DNA from: a virus
Strand: one strand, 5' to 3'
IMG/VR virus record: IMGVR_UViG_3300032893_000085
Span: 1 to 47,241 of that record
DNA: 47,241 nucleotides
Made by a program: the position numbers and the translations under genes. Numbering within the stretch: position 1 is the stretch's first letter; every line of letters starts with the position of its first letter. The notes beneath the pieces were generated by a model, which did no database searches, was not told the DNA's origin, and saw nothing but the letters and a program-made list of their open reading frames with translations. Positions 32,209 through 37,335 of the stretch are shown here, in pieces.

Positions 32209-32327
32209 GGGATGAAGTCGACTTTGATGTCGTAGTACCTGTCGTCGACATCAAGGGTTGTGACCTTCAAAGCCTCATAGGCGAGTCCGACGAAGGTCAA
32301 GGTATAGATGATTCCGATTGCGATCAT
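32205..32327 (-). CDS. Tiny membrane protein
   Basis: A 40-residue protein: an N-terminal membrane helix (MIAIGIIYTLTFVGLAYEAL) and a polar tail (DVDDRYYDIKVDFIP). CGGAGG lies 8 bases upstream of the ATG. It overlaps the next tiny gene by four bases (GTGA). The pair resembles small early phage membrane proteins; role unknown. Confidence 0.6.
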   Translation of the reverse strand: MIAIGIIYTLTFVGLAYEALKVTTLDVDDRYYDIKVDFIP

Positions 32328-32457
32328 AACGGCCTCCGTAGTTGACGGATGAGTTTGTAGAACGTCCCGTCTTTGGTTCCGGCGCGGTCTGAGGGACTCT
32401 CAAGAGTGTGCCGCCGCGACGATATCCTGAATTAAGCCGGCGCAAAGCCTCGGGCAT
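32275..32457 (-). CDS. Possible small basic protein
   Basis: A 60-residue frame, MPEALRRLNSGYRRGGTLLR then QTAPEPKTGRSTNSSVNYGG. It fills the gap between two better-supported small genes but has no clear ribosome site and overlaps the next gene by 53 bases. Only its first two thirds would be free of overlap. Low confidence. Confidence 0.3.
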   Translation of the reverse strand: MPEALRRLNSGYRRGGTLLRVPQTAPEPKTGRSTNSSVNYGGRYDRNRNHLYLDLRRTRL

Positions 32458-32471
32458 AAGTCGTTTGAGAA

Positions 32472-32642
32472 CTAACCCATCTGGACTCGTTCAGGATTAT
32501 CTGGATTGATTCGATAGGCTTTTACGTCAAGGTCGTGTTTGACGGAGAGAGTCTTTTGGATGAATGAGAGATGACGTCGGAGGCCTTCGTCGGTGGCGAC
32601 CCCCTGATCGATCAGAGATTGTCGGAGAGAGAAATGTTTCAT
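32472..32642 (-). CDS. Small hypothetical protein after SR repeat ORF 1
   Basis: A 56-residue protein, MKHFSLRQSLIDQGVATDEG then RRHLSFIQKTLSVKHDLDVK, ending INPDNPERVQMG. It appears to be a compact helical domain. Its ATG overlaps the stop of the SR-dipeptide ORF (ATGA, 32639-32642), and no separate ribosome site is visible because the upstream bases are hexamer repeat, so it depends on coupling to that ORF. Function unknown. Confidence 0.65.
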   Translation of the reverse strand: MKHFSLRQSLIDQGVATDEGLRRHLSFIQKTLSVKHDLDVKAYRINPDNPERVQMG

Positions 32643-32827
32643 GACGACCACAACCGCAACCACGACCCCGACCCCGACCGCGACCACGACCACGACCCCG
32701 ACCCCGACCACGACCCCGACCCCGACCCCGACCACGACCACGACCGCGACCGCGCCCCCGACCGCGACCCCGACCGCGACCGCGACCCCGACCCTGACCG
32801 CACCCATCTCTGTCTTGCTGGTCTCAT
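32639..32827 (-). CDS. Ser-Arg/Gly/Trp dipeptide repeat protein 1
   Basis: A 62-residue ORF: leader MRPARQRWVR followed by alternating S-x dipeptides, where x is R, G or W (for example SGSGSRSRSGSRSGARSRSW), ending SWLRLWSS. It begins in an ATGA overlap with the upstream gene, with GGAGAA seven bases before, and ends in an ATGA overlap with the downstream gene, so it fits the operon exactly at both ends. Each serine is almost always TCG, and only the first base of the second codon varies (CGG, GGG or TGG). It resembles eukaryotic SR/RGG low-complexity RNA-binding segments. Function unknown. Confidence 0.6.
   Translation of the reverse strand: MRPARQRWVRSGSGSRSRSGSRSGARSRSWSWSGSGSGSWSGSGSWSWSRSGSGSWLRLWSS
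32643..32795. repeat. GACCVC hexanucleotide array 1
   Basis: About 25 imperfect tandem copies of the 6-base unit GACCVC (plus strand), where the fifth base is A, C or G and the rest is nearly invariant. It is followed on the plus strand by a 32-base flank (32796-32827) identical to the flank of array 2. All six reading frames stay open across it. Confidence 0.95.
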
Positions 32828-33093
32828 TTGAGTTCTCCGAAGGACTCGATAGCAGAGGTCTGGAGGTATAGTTGGTTCGGAAGTTTCTGGGCGTCCTTCC
32901 ATTCTTTCGTGTTGAACGGACCAGTCTCGTAGACAATCGACGGATCGGTCAGAAGGACACAGGTGTCGTTGACGCCTTCGAGCGTACCCGTGTAGATATA
33001 GTTCATGCAAAAGAACGTCACACGACGACCAAGAAGAGAGATAAGGCCTTCGTTGGCGACTTCGACGACTTCAACAGTGACAGCTTTTTTCAT
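32824..33093 (-). CDS. Small hypothetical protein between SR repeat ORFs
   Basis: An 89-residue protein, MKKAVTVEVVEVANEGLISL followed by RRVTFFCMNYIYTGTLEGVN and a C-terminal LQTSAIESFGELK. The pattern of beta strands (GRRVTFFCMNYIYTGTLEGV, TCVLLTDPSIVYETG) suggests an Sm-like or small beta-barrel fold, which often binds RNA, though this is only an impression. AGGAGTCTTACC precedes the ATG. It lies between the two SR dipeptide ORFs, and its stop overlaps the start of SR ORF 1. Confidence 0.7.
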   Translation of the reverse strand: MKKAVTVEVVEVANEGLISLLGRRVTFFCMNYIYTGTLEGVNDTCVLLTDPSIVYETGPFNTKEWKDAQKLPNQLYLQTSAIESFGELK

Positions 33094-33135
33094 GGTAAGA
33101 CTCCTTTGTTGCAGATTAGCAGAGTAGGAAAGTTG

Positions 33136-33360
33136 TTATGTTGTCTCCGACCGCGACCCCGACCGCGACCGCGACCACAACCCTGACCCCGCCCACGACC
33201 GCGACCCCGACCGCGACCACGACCGCGGCCGCGACCCCGACCCCGACCACGACCGCGACCGCGACCCCGACCGCGACCGCGACCCCGACCGCGACCCCGA
33301 CCGCGACCACGACCGCGACCACGACCGCGACCGCACCCATCTCTGTCTTGCTGGTCTCAT
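33136..33360 (-). CDS. Ser-Arg/Gly/Trp dipeptide repeat protein 2
   Basis: A 74-residue paralogue of the ORF at 32639: the same MRPARQRWVRS leader, then SRSWSRSWSRSGSRSGSRSR and similar alternations, ending SGSRSETT. Translation would start two bases after the stop of the preceding gene, with AAGAAGG about nine bases upstream. A few serine positions vary (Pro, Ala, Leu). The stop lies 42 bases before the next gene. Codon monotony suggests recent expansion of the array. Function unknown; translation is inferred from start context and gene fit. Confidence 0.5.
   Translation of the reverse strand: MRPARQRWVRSRSWSRSWSRSGSRSGSRSRSGSRSRSWSGSGSRPRSWSRSGSRSWAGSGLWSRSRSGSRSETT
33147..33328. repeat. 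GACCVC hexanucleotide array 2
   Basis: About 30 tandem copies of the same GACCVC unit as array 1, again with variation almost only at the fifth base, and the identical 32-base flank (33329-33360) at its plus-strand right end. The two arrays are 351 bases apart and in the same orientation, which indicates duplication of a leader-plus-array module. Confidence 0.95.
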
Positions 33361-33361
33361 G

Positions 33362-33526
33362 TCAGGAGACCTTCTTCTTGGGAAAAGACTTCGGGTCGAT
33401 ACCGATGAGTTCACAGACGGTGTGCCGAAGTGCGTGTTGTGTCAAAAGAGGTAGCGAGCGGTACGACGACCCCGAAGGAATTTCGACACGCTCTGCTGTT
33501 TTACCGGTTCCACGAACGATAATCAT
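33362..33526 (-). CDS. Small basic hypothetical protein
   Basis: A 54-residue protein: MIIVRGTGKTAERVEIPSGS, then SLPLLTQHALRHTVCELIGI and a basic end KSFPKKKVS. AAGGAGTC lies about eight bases before the ATG. It precedes SR dipeptide ORF 2, and its stop is two bases upstream of that ORF start. No family recognised. Confidence 0.65.
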   Translation of the reverse strand: MIIVRGTGKTAERVEIPSGSSYRSLPLLTQHALRHTVCELIGIDPKSFPKKKVS

Positions 33527-33538
33527 GACGATGACTCC

Positions 33539-33703
33539 TTACGTGTTGTACCAGAGAGGTTTTCTCCAGTAAATTGTCAAGGGGAAGATGTCGACGATGA
33601 GGACACGCTCCGTCTGGAGAAAGCCGACACGCCACATCAGAGGATGATGCCATATCCGAAAGGACAGACGAGGTGAGAGCGGAACGTAGGTGTTCTTGAA
33701 CAT
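33539..33703 (-). CDS. Small aromatic hypothetical protein
   Basis: A 54-residue protein: MFKNTYVPLSPRLSFRIWHH, then WRVGFLQTERVLIVDIFPLT and the end KPLWYNT. It is rich in Trp, Phe, Tyr and Arg, resembling the style of the gene at 31396. It ends 12 bases before the next start. A TTGACA within it (near 33574-33579) has no convincing -10 partner. Function unknown. Confidence 0.6.
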   Translation of the reverse strand: MFKNTYVPLSPRLSFRIWHHPLMWRVGFLQTERVLIVDIFPLTIYWRKPLWYNT

Positions 33704-33743
33704 TTGTGCCACTTTCTTTCTCTCTATCTCTTCAAGACGAAGT

Positions 33744-33818
33744 CTACTTCTTACCCCTACGGGCGGCGAGCTTGCGAAGACGGTCGCGGAAAGCGATTTC
33801 CCGACGAGCCGAAGTCAC
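33744..33818 (-). CDS. Tiny basic peptide after hairpin
   Basis: A 24-residue frame starting at GTG 33818 in a GTGA overlap with the upstream small ORF: VTSARREIAFRDRLRKLAAR then RGKK. It is strongly basic and helical. It may be the detached C terminus of the upstream ORF, separated by the inverted repeat at 33819-33859. Low to moderate confidence as an independent gene. Confidence 0.4.
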   Translation of the reverse strand: MTSARREIAFRDRLRKLAARRGKK

Positions 33819-33934
33819 GGCATCGACCTTCCCCGGATAATGCGGGGAAGGTCGATGCCAAAGACTTGTTCGAGACCACGGACACCCATGGCGGCTTGTT
33901 TGCGGCGGCGACGTGCGGTGCGAGCAACAGACAT
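33815..33934 (-). CDS. Small basic protein with internal hairpin
   Basis: A 39-residue protein, MSVARTARRRRKQAAMGVRG followed by LEQVFGIDLPRIIRGRSMP. GGAGTGAAG precedes the ATG at a suitable distance. The last third is written by a perfect 17-bp inverted repeat, so the sequence after IDLPR is imposed by the palindrome. It looks like a longer basic protein cut by this hairpin. Possibly nucleic-acid binding. Confidence 0.5.
   Translation of the reverse strand: MSVARTARRRRKQAAMGVRGLEQVFGIDLPRIIRGRSMP
33819..33859. repeat. Perfect 17-bp inverted repeat, 7-base loop
   Basis: GGCATCGACCTTCCCCG (33819-33835), loop GATAATG, CGGGGAAGGTCGATGCC (33843-33859). It forms a very stable hairpin in either strand but has no T tract, and it lies within a small coding sequence. 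It could block ribosomes, be an RNase III site, or be the scar of an inverted duplication. Confidence 0.95.
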
Positions 33935-34002
33935 TTCTTCACTCCATATGTCTCTAAAGGAAGGACAAAAGGCAGTTTTAAGACTTGCCTAGGTCTGTCC
34001 GA

Positions 34003-34674
34003 TTAAGCCGCGATGGCCGGACGGATATCCGACAGACCGTCGGCAGGGGCGGGCGCGGGCGTTTCGATCTTGTCCGTGTCATTTTCAGCCGAGGCGGGCG
34101 TTTCGACACGCTCGAATGTCAGGCCCGAAAGCTTGACGACCATGGCCTTGGCCGAAGGGACGTCTTCGGGCTTGATCTTGTCATCAGCGATTTTCTTTTC
34201 GATCGTGCTCGAAAGACGGGATACGAGAGCAAGAAGTTTCTTCCAATCATATTCTTCCTGCGACCGCTTTTCTTCGACGACTTCCCAGAAGGGAATCGTG
34301 TTCGCCGCCTCGATATCCCACCACGTGAGTTTTTCGAGATTGCCGTCGGCTTTTTGTTCCGCCGTCATTTCTTCACGAACGAGCGCCTTGTATTTCGGAT
34401 CGTATTCGCACTTGCCGGACTGTTCGACGACACGGATGGGCGTGAACTTCTTGAACCACGCGATCATTTGCGTGCCCCACGAGCCGGGCATGGCACGGAC
34501 GAGCTCGATGGCGAGTGTGCAATCACCCGTGCCCGAACAGTCCGTGATGTCTGCCGGAGCGGCATGACGAAAGATCATCATGCCGATTTCGTGGGCGTGT
34601 TGGCGCAGGGCGTCGCGCGATGTCGTGAACTTCGCAATCTGCGCAACGATTTGTTTTTTCGTAATCTTAGTCAT
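34003..34674 (-). CDS. Hypothetical early protein, 223 residues
   Basis: Begins MTKITKKQIVAQIAKFTTSR with AAGGATAAACC upstream. It contains DITDCSGTGDCTLAIELVRA, FTPIRVVEQSGKCEYDPKYK, TIPFWEVVEEKRSQEEYDWK and an Ala/Pro-rich tail (ETPAPAPADGLSDIRPAIAA). The body is helical with a central sheet, and the tail is flexible. Base composition is richer in G+C and uses codons such as TCG and GCG more than neighbours, hinting at different ancestry. Early position suggests host takeover. No family recognised. Confidence 0.7.
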   Translation of the reverse strand: MTKITKKQIVAQIAKFTTSRDALRQHAHEIGMMIFRHAAPADITDCSGTGDCTLAIELVRAMPGSWGTQMIAWFKKFTPIRVVEQSGKCEYDPKYKALVREEMTAEQKADGNLEKLTWWDIEAANTIPFWEVVEEKRSQEEYDWKKLLALVSRLSSTIEKKIADDKIKPEDVPSAKAMVVKLSGLTFERVETPASAENDTDKIETPAPAPADGLSDIRPAIAA

Positions 34675-34730
34675 AGGTTTATCCTTCACAGAAGGTGGAC
34701 CATACCACCGAATGCCCCTGTAGTTGTTGA

Positions 34731-35072
34731 TTAGACAAAACCCCTTGCCTTGCGGGCGAGGGCACGTTCGGCACGTTCTTTGTCAAGCCGACGCTTGTCG
34801 ACTTCCGATATTGCCGCTTGCCGCTGGTGGAAGTTGTATCGGCCTTTGTTCTTACGCTTGCCATTCAAGGCCGACTTGCTCTTGTGGAGCTTGGCGAGGT
34901 ATTCCTTTTCGGCTTGGGTGAGGAAGGGTCCAGTGTCTTCGACTTCGATGATTTTGGCAGGGATGAAATGCCTCTTGCCGCCTCTTGTCTCGACACGGCC
35001 AAGTCTCTCTCGGACTCGTGTTTGCGGAGATACGCGAGTATACGTCGGATATTCTTGGGATGAGTAAGCCAT
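34731..35072 (-). CDS. Basic early protein, first gene after the structured RNA
   Basis: A 113-residue basic protein, MAYSSQEYPTYTRVSPQTRV, then RHFIPAKIIEVEDTGPFLTQ, AKLHKSKSALNGKRKNKGRY and ERAERALARKARGFV. The C-terminal half is rich in Lys and Arg and is probably helical, suitable for nucleic-acid binding. GGGAAGC precedes the ATG. It is the first protein gene of the minus-strand early transcript, directly downstream of the candidate large RNA. No family recognised. Confidence 0.7.
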   Translation of the reverse strand: MAYSSQEYPTYTRVSPQTRVRERLGRVETRGGKRHFIPAKIIEVEDTGPFLTQAEKEYLAKLHKSKSALNGKRKNKGRYNFHQRQAAISEVDKRRLDKERAERALARKARGFV

Positions 35073-35089
35073 GCGTTGCTTCCCTACTG

Positions 35090-35660
35090 TGTTGGGACAG
35101 GGGCAACCGCTGATATGGTCCGTAGACCTGCCTAGTCTCGCTCCCTATCACTAGGGCCGCCCTACTCACTCGTAACAGTCTCGAAAGACTGCCAGTAGCT
35201 TTTGAGCCGACTAGGCTACGTGGCGTCATTCGGGGGGCTTATTCCCGTTGCCAACGTAAGGGACGTTGTAAGTGCCACACGGTATTTCACCGACAAGGCC
35301 CGTTGCTAGCAGACCTTGCGCACCTTAGGCTTTGCGTGATGATACCAGTCCTTTCGACCCTGATACCAGAGCGACGCCACAAGCCCGCCGTTTGGAGCAT
35401 GACCTAGGTATTCTGTCCTACTTCCCTTAGACGTTGCCGCCTTCGGCAAGAGACCAACCCGTGTGGCCATTCCTGATGTCACAGAGCAAGCTCTGCTCGT
35501 GTTTTGACCCACGCAAGACATGACATAGCCATGTCAAGCACGATCAAGTGACCGGAGAACTAGAGCCGTGGTCCATCCGAGCCGGGCCGTCTCTCGATGT
35601 CCCCAGCTTACTCCCCTCTGCCGGGTAATCAACCAAAATCTTTCGTTTGTTTTCAATGGG
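35090..35660 (-). ncRNA. Candidate large structured non-coding RNA
   Basis: About 570 bases without a convincing gene but with dense short perfect hairpins. Stems include TGACAT/ATGTCA (35521-35536), TTGCCG/CGGCAA with a CCTT loop (35434-35449), CAGAG/CTCTG (35482-35495), CAACGT/ACGTTG (35252-35268) and CAGTCT/AGACTG (35176-35191), the last giving a UUCG tetraloop on the minus strand. GTGTGG (35461-35466) can pair with CCACAC (35275-35280) over a distance. Frames on the minus strand read as Arg/Trp-rich nonsense. It lies where the early transcript should begin. Size and phage setting recall the ornate large RNAs GOLLD and ROOL, but I cannot confirm membership. Confidence 0.6.
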
Positions 35661-35687
35661 TTATTAAGTAGCATTCTGCAACCTACC

Positions 35688-35890
35688 GGAACAGACAGAG
35701 AACAAACGCCGTGTTCCCTGTTCGGCCCCTGTTCGGTCATGGTTTGTTCTCTTCCGTGTCGCGGGCCAAGACTCCCGCGCGTAGTTCCCGGTGTGTTCTG
35801 GGAATGTTCACGTTGCGTTCAGGCCGGTCGGGGGGGGGGCATGGGACGGGGTTGGTATACGATCGCTATCCAGACCCTCTCGTTTGTTCT
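35688..35890. other. GTTC-rich intergenic tract with G10 run
   Basis: No gene seen. GTTC occurs eight times on the plus strand between 35712 and 35888 and GAAC twice more at the left edge, several as TGTTCGG or TTTGTTCT. A run of ten G lies at 35830-35839. The spacing is irregular, so a protein-binding cluster is only a possibility. The early minus-strand promoter should be near here, but no strong match to consensus was found. Confidence 0.5.
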
Positions 35891-35987
35891 ACAAAAAATT
35901 CAACATTCGAGATTTGCCATTTTAAGCCCCGTACAGCGCAGGAGACCCCTCGAAGCTACCCCAATCGCCCCCGGACCCTTGTTTCGT

Positions 35988-36017
35988 CTCTAAGGTACCT
36001 TAAAATCGATTTTAGAG
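35988..36017. promoter_or_regulatory. Nested palindromes (candidate operator)
   Basis: Two overlapping perfect palindromes, TAAGGTACCTTA (35991-36002) and TAAAATCGATTTTA (36001-36014), enclosed by CTCTAA and TTAGAG. The whole 30-base block is an excellent candidate for a dimeric regulator binding site between the divergent transcription units. Confidence 0.6.
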
Positions 36018-36107
36018 GCTATTGACAACTAGGGCTCACGTTGTTCGCCCCAGGACGCAAAGATACCTGCCTGATATAAACTTTCTTTCTGTCTTTGATT
36101 TTTTCTC

Positions 36108-36136
36108 TTGACAAAACCTTCTTTCTATGATACCCT
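36108..36136 (+). promoter_or_regulatory. Possible sigma70-like promoter upstream of AT-rich tract
   Basis: Plus strand: TTGACA (36108-36113), 17-base spacer, TACCCT (36131-36136), followed by AT-rich DNA. The -35 box is perfect and the -10 is weak. It could transcribe through the candidate origin toward the terminase genes. Confidence 0.5.
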
Positions 36137-36310
36137 ATATACTATTATATAATATATAATATCTACTAGATAGATTCTAGATATCCTCTAAGTAGCTATC
36201 TACTGTTAACTGTTAACTGTTATTATCTAATATCTATCTAGAGGATATCTAGAGACTATTTTAAGACTATTTTAAGACTATTTTAAGACTATCTTGATAT
36301 ATCCTGATAT
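36131..36310. other. AT-rich repeat tract, candidate replication origin
   Basis: A very AT-rich region. It holds a 15-bp perfect inverted repeat (36176-36190 with 36239-36253, containing TCTAGATATCCTCTA), three tandem ACTGTTA units (36202-36222), and about 3.7 tandem copies of the 11-base unit AGACTATTTTA (36253-36296). Lying between divergent early and late blocks and beside promoters, it is a plausible origin where DNA unwinds. No gene is visible here. Confidence 0.55.
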
Positions 36311-36386
36311 TATAAGACTAACCCTTTTCTTTCATTTAAAAACAACAACATAGAGAGTTTTCTTTCCCGTCCTATTAAAATACTGC

Positions 36387-36415
36387 TTGACAGAAACACC
36401 GAATCGTGGTATAAT
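36387..36415 (+). promoter_or_regulatory. Sigma70-like promoter for virion genes
   Basis: Plus strand: TTGACA (36387-36392), 17-base spacer ending TCGTGG, TATAAT (36410-36415). It shares the CGTGG-TATAATAT context with the minus-strand promoter at 22977-23004. It lies 42 bases before the first virion-strand gene. Confidence 0.88.
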
Positions 36416-36456
36416 ATGTTATAGGATAGGGAAGTTCTTATCTAAGAAGGATTACA

Positions 36457-36630
36457 ATGGCTAATTGGATTGCTAAAGCAACAAAAAACAAAGGCGGTCT
36501 TCACAAATCTCTTGGGATTCCTCAAGGGAAGAAGATTCCTGCGTCCAAGATTGAGAAGGCCGCCTCGAAGGGTGGCAAAGTAGGCAAGCAGGCACGTCTT
36601 GCAGAAACTCTTTCAAAGATGAAGAAATAA
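36457..36630 (+). CDS. Small basic protein 1 before terminase
   Basis: A 57-residue basic protein, MANWIAKATKNKGGLHKSLG, then GKKIPASKIEKAASKGGKVG and the end TLSKMKK. AAGAAGG is well placed before the ATG. Small Lys-rich proteins of this kind (FIPQGKKIP region) occur ahead of terminase genes in many podoviruses and may bind DNA. Its stop overlaps the next ATG (TAATGG). Confidence 0.65.
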   Translation: MANWIAKATKNKGGLHKSLGIPQGKKIPASKIEKAASKGGKVGKQARLAETLSKMKK

Positions 36631-36812
36631 TGGCTAAAATGTCACCCACTAAATCCCTCTCAGCGGGTATGAAGAAGCAGACGCCGAAACCTTCAGGCGC
36701 TCTTGGTCTTATCACTGGTCCTTCAATCGGGCAATCAATTCCGAAACCTAAATCTGTCAAGGTCCAGAAGAAGCCTCGTAACGGGCCTTCGAGTAAAAAA
36801 CAGAAATACTAA
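36630..36812 (+). CDS. Small basic protein 2 before terminase
   Basis: A 60-residue protein, MAKMSPTKSLSAGMKKQTPK, then GLITGPSIGQSIPKPKSVKV, ending PSSKKQKY. It is Lys, Ser and Pro rich with no predicted fold. It starts in a one-base stop/start overlap with the previous basic gene and ends seven bases before terminase small subunit. Possibly a virion or DNA-binding component. Confidence 0.6.
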   Translation: MAKMSPTKSLSAGMKKQTPKPSGALGLITGPSIGQSIPKPKSVKVQKKPRNGPSSKKQKY

Positions 36813-36819
36813 GGAAATC

Positions 36820-37335
36820 ATGGCCTACCTTCGCAAAGGTGACCCCATCCCTACAAAAGGCAAGGGATCAAAACTATCCGCCCTCCAACTGGCCTTCATT
36901 GATGAATACTTCGTCGACCTCAACGCCAGCAAGGCAGTCCTTCGTGCTGGTTACAAGACGAATAATCCTAACAGGGTGGCTACAGAACTCCTCAACCATC
37001 CACTTGTCCTTCGTGAAATCGAAAGTCGGCAGACTGCGCGTCGCGAACGACTCGAACTCTCTGCTGATTACGTAATCCACAAGCTCATCGACATCGTCGA
37101 AAGCACGGACAAGAATAACCCGCAAGCCGCTTTACGAGGTCTTGAACTTCTCGGTAAACACCTCGGCTTGTACCGAGACAGACAGGAAATCTCAGGCCCC
37201 GATGGAAATGCAATCGAATATGAACAGCGAGTCCGAGAAGACACAGATGCTGTCGAAAGCGCAATTGCTCGCCTCTCTATCCCCGGAAGAACGGGAAACG
37301 TGGTTAGCATCTCTGACAGAAAAGCAGAAGGCTGA
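36820..37335 (+). CDS. terS: Terminase small subunit
   Basis: A 171-residue protein. The N-terminal LSALQLAFIDEYFVDLNASK followed by AVLRAGYKTNNPNRVATELL is the helix-turn-helix of the terminase small subunit (terminase_2 type) that recognises the packaging site; RREIES-like and ADYVIHKLIDIVESTDKN segments form the central oligomerisation region. AAGGAAATC precedes the ATG at 36820. The 3-prime end overlaps the large subunit gene by about 90 bases, as often seen. Confidence 0.88.
   Translation: MAYLRKGDPIPTKGKGSKLSALQLAFIDEYFVDLNASKAVLRAGYKTNNPNRVATELLNHPLVLREIESRQTARRERLELSADYVIHKLIDIVESTDKNNPQAALRGLELLGKHLGLYRDRQEISGPDGNAIEYEQRVREDTDAVESAIARLSIPGRTGNVVSISDRKAEG

Noticed and set aside
32472-32936. 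Val/Ala/Gly-repeat frame fused to the 32472 gene
   Set aside because: Open only because the hexamer array has no stops; its start context is weaker than that of the SR frame, which fits the operon at both ends.
32643-33328. CRISPR array
   Set aside because: The repeats are contiguous hexamers without spacers.
33138-33572. Plus-strand Pro-Thr-Ala repeat frame over array 2
   Set aside because: Antisense to well-formed minus-strand genes; open because the array is open in every frame.
33554-33579. Promoter around the TTGACA at 33574-33579
   Set aside because: No -10 like sequence at 15-19 bases; it lies within a small coding sequence.
33985-34734. Plus-strand frame of 249 residues
   Set aside because: Antisense shadow of the gene at 34003-34674, which has a ribosome site and sensible protein sequence.
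35306-35740. Minus-strand frames 35306-35521 and 35534-35740
   Set aside because: They lie across the dense hairpins, are rich in Arg, Trp and Cys without pattern, and lack good start signals; they look like translations of a structured RNA.
35568-36025. Plus-strand frames of 104-141 residues
   Set aside because: Opposite the candidate RNA and the GTTC/G10 tract; composition (Arg/Pro/Cys) is unlike real genes of this genome, and there is no ribosome site.
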